Shown here: positions 1 to 5,605 of the stretch, piece by piece
Position numbering within the stretch: position 1 is the first letter of the stretch
How the letters are laid out: each line of letters begins with the position of its first letter
Position numbers and translations under genes: made by a program
Assembly (NCBI GenBank): GCA_900544455.1
Contig: UQVJ01000069.1
Location: 1 to 9,263 of the forward strand
DNA length: 9,263 nucleotides
Reading direction: 5' to 3'
DNA from: an uncultured Eggerthella sp.
GTDB lineage: Bacteria; Actinomycetota; Coriobacteriia; Coriobacteriales; Eggerthellaceae
The notes under the pieces: model-generated
Told to the model about the DNA's origin: nothing
Databases searched by the model: none
What the model saw: the letters and a program-made list of their open reading frames with translations, nothing else

Positions 1-55
1 ACCCCCGACGTACTGATTCGTAGTCAGTCCCTCTATCCAGCTGAGGTAACGGCGC
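1..55 (-). tRNA. tRNA-Arg (anticodon ACG), 3' part cut off by the window edge
   Basis: Read on the minus strand, this stretch is the first three quarters of a tRNA. The 5' acceptor strand GCGCCGT (55 down to 49) is followed by the TA of positions 8-9 and a D stem CCTC/GAGG around the loop AGCTGGATA. The anticodon arm ACTGA-CTACGAA-TCAGT comes next, with ACG at positions 34-36. After it come a five-base variable loop ACGTC and the start of a G-rich T stem at the edge. The T arm, 3' acceptor strand and CCA end lie outside the window. ACG (inosine at position 34 after editing) decodes CGU/CGC/CGA arginine codons. The visible arms pair without mismatches, so the gene looks functional. It is transcribed away from every protein gene here. 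Confidence 0.95.
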
Positions 56-72
56 GTTTCGCAACAAAAATT

Positions 73-101
73 AGTATCCTCGTTTGGCCCATGTTCGTCA
101 A
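73..101 (-). promoter_or_regulatory. Sigma-70-type promoter of the tRNA-Arg gene
   Basis: On the minus strand, TTGACG (101-96) and GATACT (78-73) are separated by exactly 17 bases. These match the -35 consensus at 5 of 6 positions and the -10 consensus at 4 of 6. The -10 element lies 17 bases upstream of the mature tRNA 5' end at 55, so transcription would start around 66 and leave a short 5' leader for RNase P. Position, spacing and orientation make this the natural promoter for the tRNA. It is predicted from sequence only. Confidence 0.65.
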
Positions 102-207
102 CACTTTTCTTTGAATGTGAAGGAATTATGAACTGCAAGCCCATTTCGCCTGGTAAATGCTCCTTTTGCCGAAATAGGTCAGTTCTAGCGAGCTAAAAAC
201 AACTGTC

Positions 208-440
208 GCACGCCATCCGCCGGCACCACCAGTCCCCGCGCGCCATCCGCAGGCCACCTGCCGGCTTCCGCCCACGATCCGTTGGCACTTCCGCGGACCA
301 TCCGCCGTCACCCCGCACGCTATCCGCATGCCCTCCGCGGATCATCCGCCGGCCCACCGAGCGCCATCCGCGAACCATCTGCCGACACCCGCAGGCCACC
401 TGCCGGCCCCGCACGCCATCCGCCGTCACCCCACACGAGC
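208..440. repeat. Degenerate C-rich short-repeat array
   Basis: The plus strand is strongly C-rich and built from variants of the core CCATCCGC. Exact or near copies start at 213, 243, 298, 363 and 416, with variants at about 320 (CTATCCGC), 342 (TCATCCGC) and 376 (CCATCTGC). Longer exact copies are GCACGCCATCCGCCG at 208-222 and 411-425, and GCAGGCCACCTGCCGGC at 249-265 and 391-407. The second contains a GCAGG/CCTGC hairpin with a three-base loop. Unit spacing is irregular, roughly 20-45 bases, so this is neither a clean tandem repeat nor a CRISPR. Open frames across it encode only Pro/Arg/Ala-rich or Gly/Arg-rich low-complexity peptides and lack a convincing ribosome site. I call it non-coding. 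Its origin is unknown; duplication and decay of a small unit is an inference. Confidence 0.7.
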
Positions 441-653
441 CGCCAAAATGAACAACCGTCTTCAGGCCTGCAAAATCATGCACCCGCAAAATGCCTTCCG
501 CGAATTGTTGACTGCCCTTTGCAGACAAAACCCGTTTTTTACTTTCTTTTCACCTCTAAAACGCCCCGCACGCACCGCATTCGCGTAAAATCAAGTTTGC
601 TGCGTTTAGGGCGCTTTTGCCTTGCGCTGCCATTTACACATTTAGGAAAGGAC
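441..653. other. Gene-free spacer upstream of the structured leader
   Basis: No gene is supported here. Composition changes abruptly from the C-rich repeats to more mixed, locally T-rich sequence, with a T run at 535-540. TAAAAT at 586-591 resembles a -10 element but has no acceptable -35 at the right distance. TTGCCT (617-622) and ATTTAG (640-645) with a 17-base spacer form a weak alternative that would start RNA at about 652, just before the first leader hairpin. Neither is strong enough to list as a promoter. Confidence 0.4.
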
Positions 654-820
654 ATTACTTGAAGGTTCGAAAATCGAAACCTCACAGTAATTAGCCTTCG
701 GCCTCTGCATTTCACGTCCGTCATGTAGTGGTCGAAGGACGACTGCGACATGAACGGATTGCGCCTGTCGGTATTGCTGTGCGCTGCGCAGCTGAACTGC
801 CCGCACAACAACGCTGACAC
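654..820 (+). promoter_or_regulatory. Highly structured 5' leader of the MgtE-like/NRAMP operon; candidate cis-regulatory RNA
   Basis: Three large hairpins lie back to back. The first (654-691) has an outer helix ATTACT/AGTAAT, an internal loop, and an inner helix 663-670/674-682 with one bulged A and an AAA loop. The second (717-758) pairs TCCGTCATGT with 748-758 (ten pairs, one bulged A). It then adds seven inner pairs (728-734 with 740-746, two of them wobbles) closed by the loop AAGGA. The third (766-819) pairs 766-783 with 802-819, with two mismatches and two G-U pairs, and contains a GCAG/CTGC mini-hairpin (788-800). The folds were found by eye, without energy calculation. The leader ends 15 nt before the ribosome site of a gene with an MgtE-type domain, so metal-responsive control is a reasonable guess. 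I cannot see the M-box core motifs I remember (GTTAGGTGAGGCTCC, CGCTGCTGCC). Confidence 0.5.
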
Positions 821-847
821 GTGGCGGCAATCCCAAGGGAGAATTGC

Positions 848-2197
848 ATGCTCTATCTATCTCAAATGCTCGGCGAACCCGTCGTTGATGCGAATGGCGA
901 AAAGATCGGCTCCGTATCCGACCTGGCCATCCAAACTGGCGAAGTGTTCCCCCGCATCACCAGCCTGGCATTCCTGGGCCCTGGCAAAACGCCTTTCATG
1001 ATCTCTTGGCGTAAATACGTGGACAGCTTCGATGAAGACGAAGGGATTCGCCTGAAAGTCGATCGCACCGCCATCCGCTTCAGCTACCTCCAGCCCGCCG
1101 AAGTGCTTCTTGCACGCGACCTGCTCGACAGGCAGATCGTAGACACGCAGGGCATGAAGGTCGTGCGCGTAAACGACTTGAAGCTCTCCGTTTCCGGAAC
1201 GCAATTGCGCCTTCTCGGTGCAGAAGTTGGCGTTCGCGGCATTCTGCGTGGCTTGGCTCCGTGGGTGGAAAAGGCCGCCTGCGGCGTTGCCAAGGCATTC
1301 GGCAAAAGCATCGACGAGCGCATCATCGCGTGGAACTACATGGAACTGCTCGACCGCGACCTTTCCAAGGTGCAGCTCTCCATCAGTCATACGCGCTTGG
1401 AAGAACTGCATCCCGCCGACGTGGCAGACATCTTGGAGCAGCTCGACCCGAAGCAACGCGCCAATGTGTTCCAGCACTTAGATGACGCGCAAGCCGGCGA
1501 CGCCATTTCGGAAATGGAAGACGAATTCCAGGCCGACATCATCGAGGGTCTGGATGAAAAGCGCGCATCCCGCCTGCTGCGCGACATGGACCCTGACGAC
1601 GCCGCCGACATCGTGGGCGACTTGCCCTACGAAAAAGCCGAAACACTGCTTCGCCTGATGGGCGTCGACAACGCCGCAGAAATCCGCAAGCTGCTGGGAT
1701 ACAAGGAAGACACCGCTGGTGGTCTGATGACCACGCAGTTCGTGGCAATGCACACCTCCGACACCGTTCAGGAAACCACCGAAGTTCTTCGCGGCTTGGA
1801 CGAAGACCACCCCACGGTGAACTACGTGTACGTACTCGATGAGTACGACAAGCTCGTAGGCGTGCTTTCGCTCCGAACCCTGGTGCTCGCAAAAGACAAC
1901 ACTCCGCTTTCCGACATCATGTTCGATGAGCTCATCACTTCGTTGCCCGAAGAGCCTGAAGATGAAGTTGCAGCCGACATCTCCAAATACGACCTGATGG
2001 CCATGCCTGTCGTCGACGAAAACGGGCAGATGCTCGGCATCGTCACCGTCGACGACGCAATGGAGGTCATCGAAGACAACGTGGAGGAAGGCCGCACGCG
2101 CTGGGCATGGGGGCAGTTCGCCATCACGCTTGCCGTGTTTATCGTACTGATGATTCCTTATACCTTCTTCGTCCTTCGCATGTTCGGACACAACTAG
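848..2197 (+). CDS. Membrane-anchored PRC-barrel / MgtE N-domain / CBS-pair protein without a transport domain
   Basis: I choose ATG 848 (449 aa) over GTG 821 because AAGGGAG at 835-841 sits six bases before it, while GTG 821 abuts a leader hairpin and has no ribosome site. Two PRC-barrel-like segments (about residues 1-75 and 82-135) come first. An alpha-helical MgtE N-terminal domain (about 183-285) follows, with repeated motifs such as HPADVADILEQLDP and DPDDAADIVGDLP. A CBS pair (about 287-410) begins with the MgtE-typical TAGGLMT. One hydrophobic helix (about 423-443) ends the protein. In complete MgtE channels the N and CBS domains bind Mg2+ in the cytosol and close a five-helix pore; that pore is absent here and the frame ends cleanly, so this is not a truncated gene. 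The protein precedes an NRAMP-type carrier by 15 nt, which suggests a detached Mg2+ sensor or regulator of that carrier. Domains are clear; the role is inferred. Confidence 0.88.
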   Translation: MLYLSQMLGEPVVDANGEKIGSVSDLAIQTGEVFPRITSLAFLGPGKTPFMISWRKYVDSFDEDEGIRLKVDRTAIRFSYLQPAEVLLARDLLDRQIVDTQGMKVVRVNDLKLSVSGTQLRLLGAEVGVRGILRGLAPWVEKAACGVAKAFGKSIDERIIAWNYMELLDRDLSKVQLSISHTRLEELHPADVADILEQLDPKQRANVFQHLDDAQAGDAISEMEDEFQADIIEGLDEKRASRLLRDMDPDDAADIVGDLPYEKAETLLRLMGVDNAAEIRKLLGYKEDTAGGLMTTQFVAMHTSDTVQETTEVLRGLDEDHPTVNYVYVLDEYDKLVGVLSLRTLVLAKDNTPLSDIMFDELITSLPEEPEDEVAADISKYDLMAMPVVDENGQMLGIVTVDDAMEVIEDNVEEGRTRWAWGQFAITLAVFIVLMIPYTFFVLRMFGHN

Positions 2198-2212
2198 GAT
2201 CGAGGCTTTTAC

Positions 2213-3535
2213 ATGACACTTAAGGAAAGTACAGCGCAGGACTCTGCCCTGGCAGCCAAGGCTTCCCCGCAAGTTCCTGATCAGGGCGGCGAAAACGACG
2301 GCAAAAAGCAGCACTCGAAAGCGTTTCTGGTGCTGGCCGCCATGGGCCCCGGCATCGTAACGGCCATGGCTGGCAACGACGCCGGCGGCATCTCCACCTA
2401 TTCCACCGTAGGCGCCAAATTCGGCTACATGACGCTGTGGATCATTCCCGTTATGTGCGTTCTGCTTATCGTGGTGCAAACCACTGCAACACGCATGGGC
2501 GTTGTTACCGGTAAGGGCTTTTCGGCGTTGATCCGCGAGAGCTTCGGCATCCGCCTTACGGCACTCGCCATGTTGGCGCTGCTTATCGGTAACGTTGCCA
2601 CCACCTTTTCAGAATTCGCAGGCGTAGCCTCCGGCATGGAAATGTTCGGGGTGCCGCGCTGGATATCAGTCCCCGTTGCCGCGGCCGCTGTTTGGGGGCT
2701 TATCGTGGGGGGCAGCTATAAACGCGTGCAGAACATCTTCCTGGTGCTTTCATGCGTATTCGCCACCTACATCGTCGCGGCCTTCTTGGCGCAACCCGAT
2801 TGGAATGAAACCTTCCAGCACACCCTGGTGCCAGCAGCAAGTTCGGATTTGAGCTTCCTTTCGCTTACCGTTGCGATGGTTGGTACCACCATCGCCCCTT
2901 GGATGATGTTCTTCGCCCAGAGCAACGTGGTTGAAAAGGGCGTGCGTGTACGCGATCTTCCCTATCAGCGCATCGACGCAGTAACTGGTGCTGTGGTGGG
3001 CTGTATCGTGGCATGGTTCATCATCGTAACCACTGGCACCGTGCTGTTCCCGCAGGGCATCGAAGTAGAGAGCGCCGAAGCGGCTGCAGCTGCGCTCGAA
3101 CCTTTCGCGGGCCAATACGCTAAAGCGCTGTTCGCCATCGGCCTCGTAGCCGCCAGTTTGCTTGCCGCATGCGTTCTGCCCCTTACCACCGCTTTCGTTA
3201 TCTGCGAAGCATTCGGCTGGGAGGCAGGCGTTTCGTTCACCTGGAAAGAAGCGCCCCTCTTCAAGGGCATCTTTACGTTTGTCATCGTCGTTTCTGCAGT
3301 GGTTATCCTCATTCCCAACATCGACTTGATGGGAATCATGCTCACTGCGCAGTTTGTTAACGGCGTCATTTTGCCTGTATTGCTGGTGTTCATGGCCATC
3401 ATCTGCACCGACAAACACGTTATGGGCAAATACGCGGTGGGTAAATTCACCCGCATAATCCTATGTTTCACTATCGTGGTGGTGGGCATTCTTTCCGCCA
3501 TTTGCTTGGTTATGCAGGTGCTTGGAATCGGCTGA
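2213..3535 (+). CDS. NRAMP-family divalent metal transporter of the NRAMP-related Mg2+ transporter (NRMT) type
   Basis: A 440-residue protein with about 11 membrane helices after a hydrophilic 35-residue N-terminus. GAGG at 2202-2205 lies seven bases before the start, and the gene follows the MgtE-like gene by 15 nt. Helix 1 keeps GPG and a central Asp (AGNDAGGIST, Asp56), but the classical DPGN reads DAGG, so the metal-binding Asn is Gly59. Helix 6 reads GTTIAPWMMFFAQS where Mn/Fe carriers have a Met-Pro-His motif, so the selectivity Met is replaced by Ala228 and the His by Trp230. Loss of the soft sulfur ligand disfavours transition metals. Established work on NRAMP-related transporters of Clostridium and Eggerthella shows Mg2+ uptake, and these substitutions fit that group as I remember it. 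Mg2+ as substrate is therefore likely but not proven; proton-coupled Mn2+/Fe2+ import is the alternative. Confidence 0.93.
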   Translation: MTLKESTAQDSALAAKASPQVPDQGGENDGKKQHSKAFLVLAAMGPGIVTAMAGNDAGGISTYSTVGAKFGYMTLWIIPVMCVLLIVVQTTATRMGVVTGKGFSALIRESFGIRLTALAMLALLIGNVATTFSEFAGVASGMEMFGVPRWISVPVAAAAVWGLIVGGSYKRVQNIFLVLSCVFATYIVAAFLAQPDWNETFQHTLVPAASSDLSFLSLTVAMVGTTIAPWMMFFAQSNVVEKGVRVRDLPYQRIDAVTGAVVGCIVAWFIIVTTGTVLFPQGIEVESAEAAAAALEPFAGQYAKALFAIGLVAASLLAACVLPLTTAFVICEAFGWEAGVSFTWKEAPLFKGIFTFVIVVSAVVILIPNIDLMGIMLTAQFVNGVILPVLLVFMAIICTDKHVMGKYAVGKFTRIILCFTIVVVGILSAICLVMQVLGIG

Positions 3536-3583
3536 TTCAGCGCTGACGTTGGGCCTCATAGGGGGCACGTGACGACGGTAACG

Positions 3584-3617
3584 GGTAATGGCGCGCTGCG
3601 CAGTTGGCGCCATTACC
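3584..3617 (+). terminator. Long perfect hairpin ending the MgtE-like/NRAMP unit
   Basis: GGTAATGGCGC (3584-3594) and GCGCCATTACC (3607-3617) form a perfect 11-bp stem around a 12-base loop, 48 bases after the NRAMP stop. It is the only strong hairpin between this operon and the next gene, which fits a transcript end. The downstream sequence CGCTCTTGCGC has no proper T tract, so intrinsic termination would be inefficient. A 3'-end stabilising structure or a Rho-dependent end remains possible. Confidence 0.5.
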
Positions 3618-3706
3618 GCTCTTGCGCACTCAGCCAAACCAACCACTAGCTGGCCCCACAAACGCGATGGAACCCTGGGCACGCCCTAGCACTTCAGCCG
3701 ATATAC

Positions 3707-3721
3707 CGCTGGTAATCAGCG
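3707..3721. other. Small intergenic hairpin followed by a C run
   Basis: CGCTG (3707-3711) and CAGCG (3717-3721) pair perfectly around GTAAT, and a run of C follows immediately. The stem has only five pairs and there is no T tract, so I assign no function. It lies between the operon-end hairpin and the direct repeats. Confidence 0.25.
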
Positions 3722-3743
3722 CCCCCCCAAGCCAGCTTTCGCA

Positions 3744-3832
3744 TCCAGCTCCCTGCGCGCACGGCCCATAGCCTCGGCGGCGATGGGTTCCAGCTCCTCA
3801 ACGTTCCAGCTCCCTGCGCGCACAGCCTATAG
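3744..3832. repeat. Direct repeat pair of 28 bp (26 of 28 identical)
   Basis: The copies at 3744-3771 and 3805-3832 share TCCAGCTCCCTGCGCGCAC and then diverge by two transitions (CGGCCCATAG versus CAGCCTATAG). The period is 61 bases. A shorter third match, TTCCAGCTCCT, lies between them at 3789-3799. The pair sits upstream of the LuxR-type regulator gene. It could be a simple local duplication or a repeated regulator-binding site. Nothing else in the window matches it. Confidence 0.75.
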
Positions 3833-3852
3833 GAACGGTTTTTGTTCCCATA
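3828..3852. promoter_or_regulatory. Inverted repeat TATAGGAAC-N7-GTTCCCATA, operator candidate
   Basis: GGAAC (3832-3836) and GTTCC (3844-3848) pair perfectly around GGTTTTT, and TAT (3828-3830) with ATA (3850-3852) extends the symmetry after one mismatch. The site is 122-146 bases upstream of the start at 3974 and overlaps the last bases of the second direct-repeat copy. A dyad of this size suits a dimeric helix-turn-helix protein, possibly the regulator encoded downstream acting on itself. That function is inferred. It also forms a small RNA hairpin, but no T tract follows. Confidence 0.35.
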
Positions 3853-3973
3853 AGAAGAAACCAAACCATGAAAACGCCCCTGTTGCGCAATAATGGATCA
3901 GCAGGAAAAGCAAAGAAAGGATCATGCCGAAGGCAAGCGTCAGAATCCACACCACATTCCTTCGGAAGGCACC

Positions 3974-5461
3974 ATGGAATCGAAGCCCAAAGCACATCTT
4001 TTCGCATTTGCCGTTATGGCGTTATTCATCTTCGTGTTTTTGGGCAGCGAATACCACTTCGACATCGCCTACGGCGAACTCGCCGGCCCCGATTCGGTGG
4101 TTGGCGCACAGGCATCCATCCTCGCCACAAGCGCCATAGGGCTTGTGGGCTATTCATTAGTGAACCGAACGGCTGCTGCGAAGCATCGAAGCATTCTTGC
4201 CGGCATACTGGGCGCTGCTTCCACCCTGCTCGTTATCGCAACACAGCTAACCCAAAACGCCAGTACCCTGTTATCGCTGGGATGCTTGCTGTTCCTGATT
4301 TTGGGTATGCTGGGAAATGCCACCTACTTTTCTGTTGCCCTAACCCACTTTGCCAGCAGATCTCTTTCCCGCCTGGTGGGCACTTCATACGCCGCGGGCT
4401 TGCTGGCTCAATTCCTGCTCCATTCTCTGGCGCCGAACAGCATCGTCGAAGCCGCAATTATCGGCGTTTCAGCTATTGCGCTTGGCTTCGTGCTTGCAGC
4501 CCGCCGCAACGTGCTGCACGTAATCCCCGTCGAAGGAACGCTGCCCGAAGAAGACCAGCGAACCGCCGACGAACGCGCCGCTCTCAAAGAAGCAATTCTG
4601 CTGCTGGTTTGCGTATCACTGATTGCCTGCGTTTTCAGCACACTCGATAATGTGGTCACCCTAGCGAACGCGCAAGGCACGTTCGATCTATCCACCTGGC
4701 CTCGTCTGCTTCTTGCCGCCAGCGCTATAGCAGCTGGCTTTGCGTTCGACCTCACCAACCACCGCTATTCCACCATCACCATGCTGTGCGTAGCCATGCT
4801 TTCCCTGGTATCCGGCCTCGCCATCCGGACTGACTCCGAAGTGCTTCTTGGCTTGGTGATTTTTTATCTTTCATCAGGCTTTTTCGTGGTGTTCTTCACT
4901 TCATCGTTTTTACGTATTGCTATGCGCTGCGCCAATCCGTCACTTTGGGCGGGCATGGGGCGCGCTGCCAATAATGTCTGCGCCTCACTCGTGGCAATAC
5001 CCTCCATGGCGCTGATTTCATCAGGCGATATCATGCTTATCTCATCGATAGCCATCGCACTGGCTATGGCCACCCTCCTCGTTGCTCACGCGCTCGAAAA
5101 CGTGCGTCGCACCGCGCGGCATAAGGCAGAAATCGAAGCTCTGAAGCTTGCCGAACTCACCGCCGCACAAGCAACGAACCCCAAGCCTGAAACGGCAGCT
5201 GAAACCGAGGCCCCCATCGAAGAAAGCGCTCCCGACAGTCATCTTGCAGCATTTTCGGAACGATACAGCCTAACCCCACGCGAACGTGACGTTCTTTCCG
5301 CGGTATGTTCGAGCGAAGAAACGCTCCAGTGCATCGCCGACGACATGGGAATATCCCTTCGCGCCCTGCAGAAGCATCTGACCTCCATCTACCGCAAATC
5401 AGATACGCAATCACGTGCTGGACTCTGTTCCGCTGCCCTTACCGAGTCCCTTGAGCGCTAG
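3974..5461 (+). CDS. LuxR-type transcriptional regulator with about 12 N-terminal membrane helices
   Basis: I choose ATG 3974 (495 aa) because GGAAGG at 3964-3969 precedes it and the first membrane helix starts nearby (AHLFAFAVMALFIFVF, residues 7-22). The in-frame ATG at 3893 would add 27 charged residues, has no ribosome site, and overlaps a possible -10 (AATAAT, 3889-3894). Residues 7-372 form two groups of about six hydrophobic helices separated by a charged loop (about 178-204), resembling a major-facilitator fold without recognisable transport motifs. A charged, Ala/Glu-rich linker (373-425) follows. The LuxR/GerE helix-turn-helix (about 431-485) begins LTPRERDVLSAV and continues with CIADDMGISLRALQKHLTSIYRK. 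Family proteins of this layout are common in Eggerthellaceae and are thought to sense a small molecule at the membrane; ligand and targets are unknown. There is no response-regulator receiver domain. It appears monocistronic. Confidence 0.9.
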   Translation: MESKPKAHLFAFAVMALFIFVFLGSEYHFDIAYGELAGPDSVVGAQASILATSAIGLVGYSLVNRTAAAKHRSILAGILGAASTLLVIATQLTQNASTLLSLGCLLFLILGMLGNATYFSVALTHFASRSLSRLVGTSYAAGLLAQFLLHSLAPNSIVEAAIIGVSAIALGFVLAARRNVLHVIPVEGTLPEEDQRTADERAALKEAILLLVCVSLIACVFSTLDNVVTLANAQGTFDLSTWPRLLLAASAIAAGFAFDLTNHRYSTITMLCVAMLSLVSGLAIRTDSEVLLGLVIFYLSSGFFVVFFTSSFLRIAMRCANPSLWAGMGRAANNVCASLVAIPSMALISSGDIMLISSIAIALAMATLLVAHALENVRRTARHKAEIEALKLAELTAAQATNPKPETAAETEAPIEESAPDSHLAAFSERYSLTPRERDVLSAVCSSEETLQCIADDMGISLRALQKHLTSIYRKSDTQSRAGLCSAALTESLER

Positions 5462-5592
5462 CGAGCACAACCACCACCCGGGCCACACCCCAACCGCCGC
5501 CTTTCCTTTTGCGACTTCCGCCAACACGCTCCCTATTGCGCCCAGCAGGCGCACATTCGCCAATACGTTTCTTCTATCGCACCCACCAAGCG

Positions 5593-5598
5593 TACAAT
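5593..5598 (+). promoter_or_regulatory. -10 element placing the transcript start at the ATG of the cyclo-ligase gene
   Basis: TACAAT matches TATAAT at 5 of 6 positions and ends seven bases before ATG 5606, so RNA would start at about 5605-5606. No Shine-Dalgarno sequence lies between them. The best -35 candidate (TTCTTC, 5569-5574, 18-base spacer) is weak. The arrangement indicates a leaderless mRNA, which is common in actinobacteria. Confidence 0.5.
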
Positions 5599-5605
5599 GC
5601 GCGGT

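Noticed and set aside
208..440. CRISPR array
   Set aside because: Repeats are short, degenerate and irregularly spaced, with no unique spacers of uniform length and no cas genes in the window.
282..662. 126-residue open frame through the repeat region
   Set aside because: The product is Pro/Arg/Ala low complexity from the repeats, has no ribosome site and runs into the structured leader. Equivalent frames exist on the other strand.
654..820. Canonical M-box (ykoK) riboswitch
   Set aside because: The conserved core motifs that I remember for this class are not visible, so I list it only as an unclassified structured leader.
821..2197. Longer GTG start for the MgtE-like gene
   Set aside because: GTG 821 has no ribosome site and abuts the last leader hairpin, while ATG 848 has AAGGGAG six bases upstream and begins directly with the PRC-barrel-like sequence.
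848..2197. Reading the gene as a complete or truncated MgtE magnesium transporter
   Set aside because: Only one C-terminal membrane helix is present and the frame ends cleanly. The following gene is NRAMP, not a displaced MgtE pore, and no frameshift signs are visible.
1478..2479. 333-residue minus-strand open frame antisense to the Mg2+ operon
   Set aside because: It spans two well-supported plus-strand genes, is His/Gly/Val-rich shadow translation and shows no domain. Long antisense frames are expected in GC-rich coding DNA.
3893..3973. Upstream ATG 3893 for the LuxR-type regulator
   Set aside because: It would add 27 charged residues before the first helix, lacks a ribosome site and overlaps a possible -10. 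ATG 3974 has GGAAGG upstream.
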